A DNA stretch of 64,000 nt from Streptomyces sp. NRRL F-6676 (GCF_000725625.1 NZ_JOHS01000021.1:27364-91363); one strand, 5' to 3'; counted from the first letter of the stretch, positions 29,808 through 40,057 are shown. Notes: generated by a model from the sequence alone, not told the origin. A program made the numbers and translations.

Positions 29808-31100
29808 ATGGCTGTGCAGACTGTCGCAGACACCACCCCCTCCGCCGCCGGTTCCGTCGATCTCGGCCCGGCCGCCGCCCTCTCCTGCCGCGAATGCGGC
29901 CACCGCGTGCCGCTCGGACCGGTGTTCGCCTGCGAGGAGTGTTTCGGGCCGCTGGAGATCGCGTACGACTTCTCGGCGCACGACACCGAGGAACTGCGCC
30001 GGAAGATCGAGGCCGGCCCCGCGAACATCTGGCGGTACGCCCCGCTGCTGCCCGTCCCGGCCGACGTCGCGACGAAGCCGAACATCAACCCCGGCTGGAC
30101 CAAGCTCGTCAAGGCCGACAACCTCGCCCGTGAACTCGGCGTCACCGGCGGGCTGTACGTGAAGGACGACTCCGGCAACCCGACGCACTCCTTCAAGGAC
30201 CGCGTCGTCGCCCAGGCCATCGAGGCCGCCCGCGCCTTCGGCTTCACCACCCTGTCCTGCTCCTCCACCGGCAACCTGGCCGGCGCGGTGGGCGCCGCCG
30301 CCGCCCGGGCCGGCTTCCGCTCCTGCGTGTTCATCCCGCACGACCTGGAGCAGGGCAAGGTCGTCATGGCCGCGGTCTACGGCGGCGAGCTCGTCGGCAT
30401 CGAGGGCAACTACGACGACGTGAACCGTTTCTGCTCGGAGTTGATCGGCGACCCGGTGGGCGAGGGCTGGGGCTTCGTCAACGTCAACCTGCGGCCGTAC
30501 TACGCCGAGGGGTCCAAGACGCTGGCGTACGAGATCTGCGAGCAGCTCGGCTGGCGGCTGCCCGACCAGCTCGTGGTGCCGATCGCCTCCGGCTCCCAGC
30601 TGACGAAGATCGACAAGGGGCTGCGCGAGCTGATCCAGCTCGGCCTGGTCGAGGACAGGCCCTACAAGATCTTCGGCGCCCAGGCCGAGGGCTGTTCGCC
30701 GGTGTCGACCGCGTTCAAGGCGGGCCATGACGTCGTACGGCCGCAGAAGCCGGACACGATCGCCAAGTCGCTGGCGATCGGCAACCCGGCCGACGGGCCC
30801 TACGTCCTGGACATCGCGCGCCGCACCGGCGGGGCGGTGGAGGACGTCGACGACGAGCAGATCGTCGACGCGATCCGACTGCTGGCGCGGACCGAGGGCA
30901 TCTTCGCGGAGACGGCCGGCGGTGTGACGGTCGGCGTCACGCGGAAGCTGATCGAGGCGGGCGTGCTCGACCCGACGCTGACGACCGTCGTCCTCAACAC
31001 GGGTGACGGCCTCAAGACGCTGGACGCGGTGGCGGGTACGGGGCTCACCGCGACGATCCGGCCGTCCCTGGACTCCTTCCGGGAGGCGGGGCTCGCGTAG
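29808..31100 (+). CDS. thrC: Threonine synthase
   Basis: 430 residues. N-terminal zinc-ribbon-like motif LSCRECGHRVPLGPVFACEE (paired cysteines) as in the long ThrC class, then the fold-type II PLP enzyme: NPTHSFKDRVVAQAIEAARA with the PLP lysine in SFKDR, SCSSTGNLAGAVGAAAARAG, FIPHDLEQGKVV, VVPIASGSQLTKIDKGLREL, and the C-terminal AETAGGVTVGVTRKLIEAG and VVLNTGDGLKTLDAV. It turns O-phosphohomoserine into threonine. The SAM-I riboswitch ahead of it ties threonine synthesis to methionine/SAM status, since both pathways share homoserine. The sulfur carrier follows after 94 bp. Confidence 0.95.
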   Translation: MAVQTVADTTPSAAGSVDLGPAAALSCRECGHRVPLGPVFACEECFGPLEIAYDFSAHDTEELRRKIEAGPANIWRYAPLLPVPADVATKPNINPGWTKLVKADNLARELGVTGGLYVKDDSGNPTHSFKDRVVAQAIEAARAFGFTTLSCSSTGNLAGAVGAAAARAGFRSCVFIPHDLEQGKVVMAAVYGGELVGIEGNYDDVNRFCSELIGDPVGEGWGFVNVNLRPYYAEGSKTLAYEICEQLGWRLPDQLVVPIASGSQLTKIDKGLRELIQLGLVEDRPYKIFGAQAEGCSPVSTAFKAGHDVVRPQKPDTIAKSLAIGNPADGPYVLDIARRTGGAVEDVDDEQIVDAIRLLARTEGIFAETAGGVTVGVTRKLIEAGVLDPTLTTVVLNTGDGLKTLDAVAGTGLTATIRPSLDSFREAGLA

Positions 31101-31194
31101 GCGCCTCCCGCCGGATCCCCTTCCCGTTCCTCTTCCGTACGCGTTCCGCGCGCCCCTACGGGCGCCTCGCATCCGACCGGAGGTCATCACCCCC

Positions 31195-31470
31195 ATGAGC
31201 GTCACCGTTCGCATCCCCACCATCCTGCGCACCTACACCGGCGGCAAGGCCGAGGTCGACGCCGAGGGCGCGACCCTCGGCGAGGTCATCGCGGACCTGG
31301 AGAAGAACCACACCGGCATCGCGGCCCGGGTCCTGGACGACCAGGGCAAGCTGCGCCGCTTCGTCAACGTGTACGTCAACGACGACGACGTCCGCTTCGA
31401 GCAGGGGCTCGACACGGCGACGCCGGAGGGTGCGGGCGTGTCGATCATTCCGGCGGTGGCCGGCGGCTGA
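31195..31470 (+). CDS. Ubiquitin-like sulfur carrier protein (MoaD/ThiS; CysO-like)
   Basis: 91 residues from ATG at 31195, ending in the diglycine ...IIPAVAGG needed for thiocarboxylate formation. The sequence VRIPTILRTYTGGKAEVDAE and RFVNVYVNDDDVRFEQGLDT closely follows mycobacterial CysO, which donates sulfur for cysteine biosynthesis with CysM. No cysM, mec or activating enzyme gene adjoins it, and Streptomyces often carry more than one carrier of this kind, so it may serve several pathways. It sits behind thrC, probably in the same transcript and hence under the SAM riboswitch. Confidence 0.88.
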   Translation: MSVTVRIPTILRTYTGGKAEVDAEGATLGEVIADLEKNHTGIAARVLDDQGKLRRFVNVYVNDDDVRFEQGLDTATPEGAGVSIIPAVAGG

Positions 31471-31555
31471 GCGGCCGACGACCGAGCGGCCGGTGGCCGA
31501 GCGGCCGAGCGGCTGACGTTACCTTCGGTAATGTCGATCACTGTGCGTTCATCGG

Positions 31556-31590
31556 ATTGCCCCCTCCGTAAGAGAAACGGAGGGGGCAAT
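31556..31590. terminator. Strong bidirectional-type terminator after the thrC operon
   Basis: ATTGCCCCCTCCGT and ACGGAGGGGGCAAT form a perfect 14-base stem around AAGAGAA, 86 bases beyond the sulfur-carrier stop. Confidence 0.85.
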
Positions 31591-31945
31591 TCTGCATGGT
31601 TGAGCGCGGTACAGTTGGGGAACGCACCCCGGATTTCTGTGACCGGGGGAGGGGGATCCTGCCGCGCTTCCGACAAGAAGCAGCCAAAGTGTGCGGGCCT
31701 TTTGTGACTATTGCGCCTTTTGTGCGGCCCGACTTGCCCTGAATTCCGGGGAATTCTCCGTATATTCCCGACCCGTCGCGCTCAGATTTCTCGTCCGACT
31801 GACCTGTTGCAGACGGCAGTTGGACAGATACATTCAGCCGCGGTCGACGCGTTCCGGCGCACGCCCCCAACCGTTGGGGGGTGAGGTCTGACCCGGATCC
31901 GCGAAGTGCGGGTCCGTGCAAGGGCCAGTAATAGGGGAGTTGGGC
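31591..31945 (+). other. Upstream region / 5' leader of the cold-shock gene
   Basis: 355 bp without a gene. Several AT-rich stretches (TTTTGTGACTATTGCGCC; GAATTCTCCGTATATTCC) contrast with the surrounding DNA and probably contain the promoter. A long structured leader is common for cold-shock genes, but I see no specific conserved element. Confidence 0.5.
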
Positions 31946-32149
31946 ATGGCTCAGGGCACCGTCAAGTGGTTCAACGCGGAGAAGGGGTACGGCTTCATCG
32001 CGGTCGACGGTGGTGCGGATGTGTTCGTCCACTACAGCGCGATCCAGATGGACGGTTACCGCACTCTGGAAGAGGGCCAGCGGGTCGAGTTCGAGATCTC
32101 GCAGGGTCAGAAGGGGCCGCAGGCGGACATGGTCCGCGTTGCCGGCTGA
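31946..32149 (+). CDS. Cold-shock domain protein
   Basis: 67 residues from ATG at 31946, preceded by GGGGAG. The complete CSD is present: [20 protein letters not shown] (RNP1 KGYGFI), [10 protein letters not shown] (RNP2 VFVHY) and [20 protein letters not shown]. It binds single-stranded RNA or DNA and melts structure; in Streptomyces such proteins are often highly expressed at normal temperature. A strong terminator follows before groEL2. Confidence 0.95.
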   Translation: MAQGTVKWFNAEKGYGFIAVDGGADVFVHYSAIQMDGYRTLEEGQRVEFEISQGQKGPQADMVRVAG

Positions 32150-32180
32150 CGCGCGCGCCGACTGACAGTTCGACGTGAAC

Positions 32181-32220
32181 GAAGGGCTCGTGGGCACCGT
32201 CGGGTGCCCGCGGGCCCTTC
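32181..32220 (+). terminator. Terminator after the cold-shock gene
   Basis: GAAGGGCTCGTGGGCACC pairs with GGTGCCCGCGGGCCCTTC around a short loop with only G-T wobbles as exceptions. It lies 31 bases after the stop and isolates the cold-shock gene from the groEL2 promoter. Confidence 0.75.
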
Positions 32221-32272
32221 GGTCTGTCCGGGCCCGCGGGCCCTTCGGCCGTCCGGGTCCGACGGGGTGGCG

Positions 32273-32299
32273 CTTGCACTCTCGGGGGGTGAGTGCTAA
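32273..32299. promoter_or_regulatory. CIRCE operator 1 (HrcA) upstream of groEL2
   Basis: CTTGCACTC - N9 - GAGTGCTAA. The right half matches the CIRCE consensus TTAGCACTC-N9-GAGTGCTAA perfectly; the left half differs at two bases. Confidence 0.85.
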
Positions 32300-32308
32300 T
32301 CATTGGCG

Positions 32309-32335
32309 TTAGCACTCACACGGTGAGAGTGACAA
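32309..32335. promoter_or_regulatory. CIRCE operator 2 (HrcA) upstream of groEL2
   Basis: TTAGCACTC - N9 - GAGTGACAA. Left half perfect, right half one mismatch. It lies nine bases after CIRCE 1, so two HrcA dimers could bind side by side. Confidence 0.85.
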
Positions 32336-32354
32336 CGAAGGACCGGGTCGGTGA

Positions 32355-34082
<1,728 letters not shown>

Positions 34083-34171
34083 TCCTCCCCGGGCCCGGCC
34101 ACCCACCGGGCCCACCGAGGATCGGACGCCGGTCCGAGCCCGTCGGTGCGCTGAAGCAGCGCCGGTACGCG

Positions 34172-34218
34172 CGCGAGAGGGCGGCACTCCCCACCCCGGG
34201 GGGTGCCGCCCTCTCGCG
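34172..34218 (+). terminator. Very strong terminator after groEL2
   Basis: CGCGAGAGGGCGGCACTCCCC pairs with GGGGGGTGCCGCCCTCTCGC plus G across a five-base loop: a 21-bp stem with one G-T wobble. The remaining 150 bp before the next gene show nothing further. Confidence 0.85.
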
Positions 34219-34366
34219 TGTCCGGCGCCGCTCGTGGGGGAGGCGCGGGGCAAGTCACGGGGCCGGCGGGAATGCCGGGACGGCCCCCGCGCATTGACCC
34301 TCGTGTGCGCATTGCATGCGCGTGCACATAACGACCGGTTCTCCCACGTCCCCGAGGAGTCTCCCT

Positions 34367-35509
34367 ATGACCGCCCCCGCCTCCGTCGCCACGTCCGAGT
34401 CCGGCGGCCGCGCCGCGCGGATCCTCTCCCGCCCCGTCGCCCTGAACGGCCTGACCGTCCCCAACCGCATCGTCATGGCGCCGATGACCCGGCAGTTCTC
34501 CCCGGGCGGCATCCCCGGCGAGGACGTCGTGTCGTACTACGCCCGCCGTGCCGCCGCGGGCGTCGGCCTGATCGTCACCGAGGGCACGTACGTCGGCCAC
34601 GCCTCGGCCGGTGACAGCGACCGGGTGCCCCGCTTCCACGGCGAGGAGCAGCTGGCGGGCTGGGCGAAGGTCGCCGAGGCGGTGCACGCGGCGGGCGGCA
34701 CGATCGTGCCGCAGCTCTGGCACATCGGCATGGTCCGCGAGGAGGGCCGCCCGCCCTTCGCGGACGCCCCCGCCGTCGGCCCCTCCGGACTGCGCATCGG
34801 CGCCGACGAGGCCACCGGCAGGGCGATGACCAGGCAGGACCTGGACGACGTCATCGCCGCCTTCGCCGACGCGGCCGCCGCCGCGGAGCGCATCGGCTTC
34901 GACGGCGTCGAACTGCACGGAGCCCACGGCTACCTCCTCGACCAGTTCCTCTGGGCCGCCACCAACCGCCGCACCGACGCCTACGGCGGCGACCCGGTCG
35001 CCCGTACGCGGTTCGCGGCGGAGATCGTCGAGGCCGTACGGGAGCGGGTGTCGCCGGAGTTCCCGGTGATCTTCCGCTACTCGCAGTGGAAGGGCGGCGC
35101 GTACGACGCGCGGCTCACCGAGACGCCCGAGGAGCTGGAGGCGATCCTCACGCCGCTCGCCGCGGCCGGGGTGGACGCCTTCCACGCCTCCACCCGGCGC
35201 TACTGGCTGCCCGAGTTCGACGGCTCGGACCTCAACCTCGCGGGCTGGTCGAAGAAGCTGACCGGCAAGCCGTCCATCACCGTCGGCTCGGTCGGCCTGG
35301 ACGGGGAGTTCAACCGCTCCTTCACCGGTGAGGGCGCGCCCGTCCGCAGCATCGACGAACTCCTGGACCGGCTGGAGCGCGACGAGTTCGACCTCGTCGC
35401 CGTCGGCCGCGCGCTGCTCCAGGACCCGCAGTGGGCGGCGAAGGTGCTGGCCGGCCGCTTCGACGAGCTGGCCCCCTACGACCCGGCCGCCGCGAAGACC
35501 CTGAGCTGA
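34367..35509 (+). CDS. Old yellow enzyme family NADH:flavin oxidoreductase (alkene reductase)
   Basis: 380 residues; ATG at 34367 has GAGGAG eight bases upstream, and an earlier in-frame start lacks a ribosome site. TIM-barrel OYE: LNGLTVPNRIVMAPMTRQFS, GLIVTEGTYVGH, IVPQLWHIGMV, AERIGFDGVELHGAHGYLLD (HGAHGYL, substrate histidine pair), QFLWAATNRRTDAYGG, VGSVGLDGEF and LVAVGRALLQDPQWAAKV. It reduces activated C=C bonds using FMN and NAD(P)H. The end of the gene is partly duplicated: CCCTGAGCTGA occurs at 35499 and again at 35520. Confidence 0.9.
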   Translation: MTAPASVATSESGGRAARILSRPVALNGLTVPNRIVMAPMTRQFSPGGIPGEDVVSYYARRAAAGVGLIVTEGTYVGHASAGDSDRVPRFHGEEQLAGWAKVAEAVHAAGGTIVPQLWHIGMVREEGRPPFADAPAVGPSGLRIGADEATGRAMTRQDLDDVIAAFADAAAAAERIGFDGVELHGAHGYLLDQFLWAATNRRTDAYGGDPVARTRFAAEIVEAVRERVSPEFPVIFRYSQWKGGAYDARLTETPEELEAILTPLAAAGVDAFHASTRRYWLPEFDGSDLNLAGWSKKLTGKPSITVGSVGLDGEFNRSFTGEGAPVRSIDELLDRLERDEFDLVAVGRALLQDPQWAAKVLAGRFDELAPYDPAAAKTLS

Positions 35510-35558
35510 GCCGGGGAAACCCTGAGCTGAACCGGGAGGCGGGGGCCGGGGCCGCCGC

Positions 35559-36140
35559 TCACAGGCCCCCGCCCATCGGTTCGATGTCGACCCGCACCGG
35601 GTGGCCCCACACGCGCAGCACCTCGTAGTCGGTGAACTCGTGCACCAGCCGGTACGCCATCGCCGGGCGGGGCCCCCGGCGCTGGGCGTTCAGATACAGC
35701 TCCGCCTCGCGCCGGTCGCGGCGCGGGGTGCCGCACAGCTGCCACTCCTGCCCGTTCCACGCCTCGGGCAGCCAGCGCTGCTGCGGCTGCGGGCGGTCCT
35801 CCCGCGTGCCGTACCGGGAGGCGACGCGCTCGCCGGGACCGGCCGCCGTCCGGCGCGGCCCGCCGCCGTCGTACTCCGCGCGCCGGGCCGCCCGGCGCCG
35901 CGTCTCGCAGAGCAGACACAGATCGGGCGCGTCCTCGTCCACCGGCCCGGTCGGGTGCTCGGCGCACCGGGTCGTCGGCCGGTCCCCGCCGACGCTCTCC
36001 TCCAGCAGGGCGAGCGCCCGCTTGAGATCGTCCCTGGCCTCGAACAGCTTGACGTCCGGTGTGTCGGTGCTCAGCTCCTCGCCATGATCCCCGAGCACCC
36101 GGAGCGCCCGCCCGAGCGCGGTGGCCTGTGCGTGGTTCAT
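35559..36140 (-). CDS. Conserved Streptomyces protein of unknown function
   Basis: 193 residues from ATG at 36140. N-terminal helical half (LGRALRVLGDHGEELSTDTP; DLKRALALLEESVGG), then CAEHPTG and DLCLLCETRRRAARRAEY, which contain spaced cysteines that may bind a metal, and a C-terminal domain ending FTDYEVLRVWGHPVRVDIEP. I do not recognise a function. It is transcribed away from the adjacent GNAT gene's start and converges with the OYE gene. Confidence 0.65.
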   Translation of the reverse strand: MNHAQATALGRALRVLGDHGEELSTDTPDVKLFEARDDLKRALALLEESVGGDRPTTRCAEHPTGPVDEDAPDLCLLCETRRRAARRAEYDGGGPRRTAAGPGERVASRYGTREDRPQPQQRWLPEAWNGQEWQLCGTPRRDRREAELYLNAQRRGPRPAMAYRLVHEFTDYEVLRVWGHPVRVDIEPMGGGL

Positions 36141-36183
36141 GTCCGCCAGGGTCGCACACGCCACCGACAGCGCGGGGCGCCGG

Positions 36184-36717
36184 TCAGGCGGGGGTGGTCC
36201 AGCGTTCTTCGCCGTCGTGCGGCTCGCCGGTCCGTCGCATGCCGAGGGCCGCCGCGACGGCGGCGGAGGCACGGTGGTCGGGGTGCACGTGGGCCGTGAG
36301 CGTCCGGACGCCCTGGGCGCGCAGCCAGTCGGCCATCACGGCGGCGCCCTCCTTCGCGTAGCCGTCGCCCTGGAAGGCGTGGCCGACGACCCAGGCCAGC
36401 TCGGCGTCCAGCGGCGGGGAGCCGCCGGGCCGGGACAGCGTCGCCTGCACGGTGCCGACCAGCACGCCGTCGGCCCGCCGCCGCAGCATCCAGTTCAGCC
36501 AGCCCTGTGCGTGGTCGGGCGAGTGCCCGACCGACTGCCGCCGGTAGCGCCGCGCCAGCTCGTCGCGGTCCGGCGGGGTGCCGCCGATATAGGTGTGCAG
36601 GCGTGCGTCGTCGAGGAAGGCCATGGCCTCGTCCGCGTGCGCGACGCGCAGCGGTTCGAGGCGCAGTCGCGGTCCTTCGAGCGGGGCGGCGATCGGCCAG
36701 GGGGAGGGCTCGGGCAT
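36184..36717 (-). CDS. GNAT acetyltransferase (RimJ/RimL type)
   Basis: 177 residues from ATG at 36717 (MPEPSPWPIAAPLEGPRLRL), the usual family start. A GTG at 36843 overlaps the DedA stop as GTGA and would add 42 disordered residues, so coupling with DedA is possible. Fold elements: LRLEPLRVAHADEAMAFLDD, GVLVGTVQATLSR, ELAWVVGHAFQGDGYAKEGA (acetyl-CoA loop) and LTAHVHPDHRASAAVAAALG followed by MRRTGE. Substrate unknown; members acetylate protein N-termini or small molecules. Confidence 0.8.
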   Translation of the reverse strand: MPEPSPWPIAAPLEGPRLRLEPLRVAHADEAMAFLDDARLHTYIGGTPPDRDELARRYRRQSVGHSPDHAQGWLNWMLRRRADGVLVGTVQATLSRPGGSPPLDAELAWVVGHAFQGDGYAKEGAAVMADWLRAQGVRTLTAHVHPDHRASAAVAAALGMRRTGEPHDGEERWTTPA

Positions 36718-36839
36718 GACGGCATTCTGTCCGCCAGGGGTGAACTCGACGGCCATCGGGGCCCCGTTCGGGTCCGACCGCTCGCCCTGCCCGGCCGGGG
36801 CCGGGTCCGGCGAGGGCGGCGCCCGCCGGCGGACGTTCT

Positions 36840-37517
36840 TCACTCACGGCGCGTCGGGCCGAGTTCGTCCTCCCGGCGTCGGCGCTGCCCGCCACCCGGC
36901 CGCAGGACCCGGAGCGCCAGGAACGCCAGCGCGCCGACGGCCACCGCCGCCAGCACGGCCTTGGAGTACAGGCCGACCAGATCCGTGACCTCGTGCCAGC
37001 GGGCGCCGAGCGCGTAACCGGCGGCGATGAAGGCGGTGTTCCAGACGAGGCTGCCCGTGCTGGTGAGGAGAAGGAAGACCGGCAGTCTCATCCGCTCCAC
37101 CCCGGCCGGTACGGAGATCATGCTGCGGAAGATCGGCACGAACCGGCCGAAGAAGACGGCCTTGGTGCCGTGCCGCGCGAACCACGCCTCCGTACGCTCC
37201 ACGTCCGACGTCTTCACCAGCGGCAGCCGGGCCGCCAGCGCGAGGACGCGGTCGCGGCCGAGCAGCGCCCCGAGCGCGTACAGCACCAGCGCCCCCACCA
37301 GGGAACCCGCCGTCGTCCACAGCACGGCGGCGACGACGTCCATGCGGCCCTGGCTCGCCGTGAAGCCGGCGAGGGGCAGGATCACCTCGCTCGGCAGCGG
37401 CGGGAAGAGGTTCTCCAGGGCGATCGCCAGGCCGGCGCCCGGGGCACCCAGCTTCTCCATCAACTCGGCGGCCCAGCCGGCGACACCGCCGACGGGCGTC
37501 TGTGCAACAGCACTCAT
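36840..37517 (-). CDS. DedA/VTT-family membrane protein
   Basis: 225 residues from ATG at 37517 (another ATG at 37523). DedA signature regions: LENLFPPLPSEVILPLAGFT, GALVLYALGALLGRDRVLAL, FFGRFVPIFRSMISVPAGVE, RMRLPVFLLLTSTGSLVWNT, with about five membrane segments. The FGRF..P..R...S.PAG motif is the family's re-entrant loop. DedA proteins are linked to lipid-carrier (undecaprenyl phosphate) or phospholipid translocation and membrane stress resistance. The tail GGGQRRRREDELGPTRRE is cytosolic. Confidence 0.88.
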   Translation of the reverse strand: MSAVAQTPVGGVAGWAAELMEKLGAPGAGLAIALENLFPPLPSEVILPLAGFTASQGRMDVVAAVLWTTAGSLVGALVLYALGALLGRDRVLALAARLPLVKTSDVERTEAWFARHGTKAVFFGRFVPIFRSMISVPAGVERMRLPVFLLLTSTGSLVWNTAFIAAGYALGARWHEVTDLVGLYSKAVLAAVAVGALAFLALRVLRPGGGQRRRREDELGPTRRE

Positions 37518-37633
37518 GATCATGCCCAAAACGCTATAAAGCCGCAGGTCATGGCGGTATGAGGACGGCCGCACAGTCAGAGTGCGGTTTTCCGCAGGGT
37601 GCCCTGTGCCGGGCTCGGCTAGCGTGGCCGATC

Positions 37634-38755
37634 ATGTGGACGTTCATCGGGCGCTGGCTCCGCCTCGCCACCGGCGTGCTGCTGGGCGGGCTGACGGCGC
37701 TCGCCGGGCTTGCCTGGGTCGCCGGGGGCGGACTGTGGCGGCTGCTCTCGCGCCGTCCGGAGGTCGCCTTCGCCGGCGCGCTCCGGCTCGCGAGGCTCGA
37801 GCGGCGGCGGCTGGCCGCGTTCCACGGGGCAGAGCTGGACTCGCCGCGCAGCGGGCGGATCGCGTTCTCCTACCTGGCCGCGCGCTGGCCGCTCGGGCTG
37901 TTCGGCGCTCTTGTGCTGGTGGCCGCGGTGCCCGGACTGGCCGCCGCGTCATTCCTGGTGTGGGGGTGGTTCGCCGGCGACATCCAGCACCCGCGCGCCG
38001 TGGTGCTTTCCGGGCTCGGCGGGCTGTTCCTGGTGTTCCTGTGCGCACAGGGCGCCCGCAGTGTGGCGCAGTTGGACGAGCAGTTGGCCCGCCGCTTCCT
38101 CGGGCCCAGCGAGACGGAGCTGCTGCGGCGCCGGATCGGTGAACTGGCCGAGACCCGCGCCGGGGTGGTGCAGGCGGTGCACGACGAGCGGCGGCGCATC
38201 GAGCGCGACCTGCACGACGGGGTCCAGCAGCGTCTCGTCGCCCTCGGCGTGCTGCTGGGCCGCGCCCGCCGCACCCCGGACAGGGACAAGGCCGGTGTGC
38301 TGCTGCGCCAGGCGCACGAGGAGGCCGCGCGGACCCTGACCGAACTGCGCGAGACGGCCTGGCGCGTCTACCCGGCGACGCTGGACGAGGGCGGGCTCGC
38401 CGCGGCGCTGGAGGGGCTGGCCGAGCGCTCGGCGCTGCCCGTGGAGGTGTCGTACGCGCTGGACGAGTCGCTCCCCGTGCCCGTGCAGACCGTGGCGTAC
38501 TTCGTGGCCGCCGAGGCCGTCACCAACGCGATGAAGCACTCCGGCGCCACCCGCGCCGCGATCCGCGTCGCCCGGGAAGGCACGATGGTGCTCGTGCACA
38601 TCGAGGACAACGGCGTGGGCGGCGCTCCGCGGCGGCCGGAGAGAGGCGGGCTCCTTGGGCTGTCCCGGCGGGTGGCCGCCCTGGACGGGCACCTGGCCGT
38701 GGACAGCCCGTCCGGCGGGCCGACCGTGATCACCGCGGCGCTGCCATGCGGGTGA
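37634..38755 (+). CDS. Two-component sensor histidine kinase (NarL/DesK type)
   Basis: 373 residues from ATG at 37634. Two N-terminal membrane regions (GVLLGGLTALAGLAWVAGGG; LGLFGALVLVAAVPGLAAAS plus VVLSGLGGLFLVFLCA), coiled region QLDEQLARRFLGPSETELLR, HisKA_3 box EERRRIERDLHDGVQQRL-like DERRRIERDLHDGVQQRLVA with the phosphorylated histidine, and the ATPase domain VAAEAVTNAMKHSG and EDNGVGG. It overlaps its response-regulator gene by 10 bp. Stimulus unknown; no large extracellular loop is present, suggesting sensing in or near the membrane. Confidence 0.9.
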   Translation: MWTFIGRWLRLATGVLLGGLTALAGLAWVAGGGLWRLLSRRPEVAFAGALRLARLERRRLAAFHGAELDSPRSGRIAFSYLAARWPLGLFGALVLVAAVPGLAAASFLVWGWFAGDIQHPRAVVLSGLGGLFLVFLCAQGARSVAQLDEQLARRFLGPSETELLRRRIGELAETRAGVVQAVHDERRRIERDLHDGVQQRLVALGVLLGRARRTPDRDKAGVLLRQAHEEAARTLTELRETAWRVYPATLDEGGLAAALEGLAERSALPVEVSYALDESLPVPVQTVAYFVAAEAVTNAMKHSGATRAAIRVAREGTMVLVHIEDNGVGGAPRRPERGGLLGLSRRVAALDGHLAVDSPSGGPTVITAALPCG

Positions 38756-39390
38756 TGCTCGCCGAGGACTCGGCACTGCTGCGCGAGGGGCTGGCCCGGC
38801 TGCTGGCCGACGAGGGCCACGAGGTGACGGCCGCGGTCGGGGACGCCGACGCGCTCCTGGAGGCCGTGGCCGCCGGCCCTCCCGATGTCGTCGTGGCCGA
38901 CGTCCGGATGCCGCCGACGCACACCGATGAAGGGCTGCGCGCCGCCCTGGAGATCCGCCGCCGCTGGCCGGGCACGGGGGTGCTGGTGCTGTCGCAGTAC
39001 GTGGAGGGCCGCTACGCCACCGAACTGCTCGGTGACTCCGGCAGGCGCGTGGGTTATCTGCTGAAGGACCGCGTGATGCAGGTCGGGGAGTTTCTCGACG
39101 CGCTGGAGCGGGTGGGCGCGGGCGGCACCGCCTTCGACCCGGAGGTCGTACGACAACTGCTGGCCCGCAGCACCCGCACGGCCCCGCTGCGGCAACTCAC
39201 CCCGCGCGAGCGGGACGTCCTCGATCTGATGGCCCAGGGCCACACCAACGCGGCCATCGCGCAGCAGTTGTACGTCTCGCAGAGCGCGGTCGAGAAGCAC
39301 ATCAACGCGATCTTCGACAAGCTCGGCCTCACCGGCACCACCGGCTACAGCCGCCGCGTCCTCGCCGTTCTGCGGTGGCTCCGCGTCTGA
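38746..39390 (+). CDS. LuxR/NarL-family response regulator
   Basis: 214 residues. Receiver: VMLAEDSALLREGLARLLAD, phospho-acceptor aspartate in VVVADVRMPPTHTDEGL, GYLLKDRVMQVGEFLDALER with the conserved lysine. LuxR helix-turn-helix at the end: LTPRERDVLDLMAQGHTNAA, IAQQLYVSQSAVEKHINAIF, DKLGL. It starts inside the kinase gene (10-bp overlap), so they form a dedicated pair. Targets unknown. Confidence 0.92.
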   Translation: MRVMLAEDSALLREGLARLLADEGHEVTAAVGDADALLEAVAAGPPDVVVADVRMPPTHTDEGLRAALEIRRRWPGTGVLVLSQYVEGRYATELLGDSGRRVGYLLKDRVMQVGEFLDALERVGAGGTAFDPEVVRQLLARSTRTAPLRQLTPRERDVLDLMAQGHTNAAIAQQLYVSQSAVEKHINAIFDKLGLTGTTGYSRRVLAVLRWLRV

Positions 39391-39429
39391 CCGGCTGACC
39401 TGCCGGCGGACGCGCCGAAGCGCCGGTTC

Positions 39430-40050
39430 CTACGAGGACGTGCCGCCCGGCTGCCCGTGTGCCGGAACCGAGAAGGCGGCGAACGCGGCGTCCAGCAGTG
39501 CGCCGACATCCTCCTGGCCGCCGCTCGCGCTCCACTGCCCGAGGACGATCCACAGGCATTCGAGCGCCGCCGCGACACGCACGTCGGCGATGACGGGGGG
39601 TTCGTCGGCCGAGGAGGTCGTCTCGCGCAGCCGGGTGACGATCTTCGGTCGCCATTCGGTCTGCTTCTCCCGAAGCCGTGCGCACAGAGCCGGGGTCCGG
39701 TCGATGAGACCGAGGATCGTCACGAGTTCCTGGACGTCGCGCACGAGGAACGCCGCGGCCGACTCCAGGGCGTCGCGCAGCCTGTCCCAGTCGTCCTCAT
39801 CGGCCCGGTCGGTCCCGAGCGCGTCGGTGATGACGTCACCCACGGGGTCGAAGACGAACAGGACCACGTCCTCCTTGGTCCCGAAGTAGCGCAGGAAGGT
39901 GCTCCGCGACACTCCGGCGGCCTCGGCGAGGTCGGCGAAGGTGACCTGGTCGAAGCCGGTGAGGCAGAACCGGTTGAACGCCACGCGGGCCAGCTCTGCG
40001 CGTACCGCGTGACGGCCGATCTCGCGGGTACCGACGGGTGCTGGACTCAT
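39430..40050 (-). CDS. TetR family transcriptional regulator
   Basis: 206 residues from ATG at 40050 (MSPAPVGTREIGRHAVRAEL). The N-terminal helix-turn-helix is standard: ARVAFNRFCLTGFDQVTFAD, LAEAAGVSRSTFLRYFGTKE, DVVLF. The C-terminal ligand domain is helical (RLRDALESAAAFLVRDVQEL; ECLWIVLGQWSASGGQEDVG). It is divergent from the crotonase gene across 150 bp containing a palindrome, so it probably represses that gene and itself. Ligand unknown, perhaps an acyl-CoA. Confidence 0.9.
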   Translation of the reverse strand: MSPAPVGTREIGRHAVRAELARVAFNRFCLTGFDQVTFADLAEAAGVSRSTFLRYFGTKEDVVLFVFDPVGDVITDALGTDRADEDDWDRLRDALESAAAFLVRDVQELVTILGLIDRTPALCARLREKQTEWRPKIVTRLRETTSSADEPPVIADVRVAAALECLWIVLGQWSASGGQEDVGALLDAAFAAFSVPAHGQPGGTSS

Positions 40051-40057
40051 GATGCCA

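Noticed and set aside
32291..32317. A single inverted-order CIRCE (GAGTGCTAA-N9-TTAGCACTC)
   Set aside because: The half-sites belong to two adjacent normally oriented CIRCE elements; the everted reading is their inner halves.
37559..37633. A longer start for the NarL-type kinase at 37559
   Set aside because: The extra 25 residues are not membrane-like and ATG at 37634 directly precedes the first hydrophobic segment.
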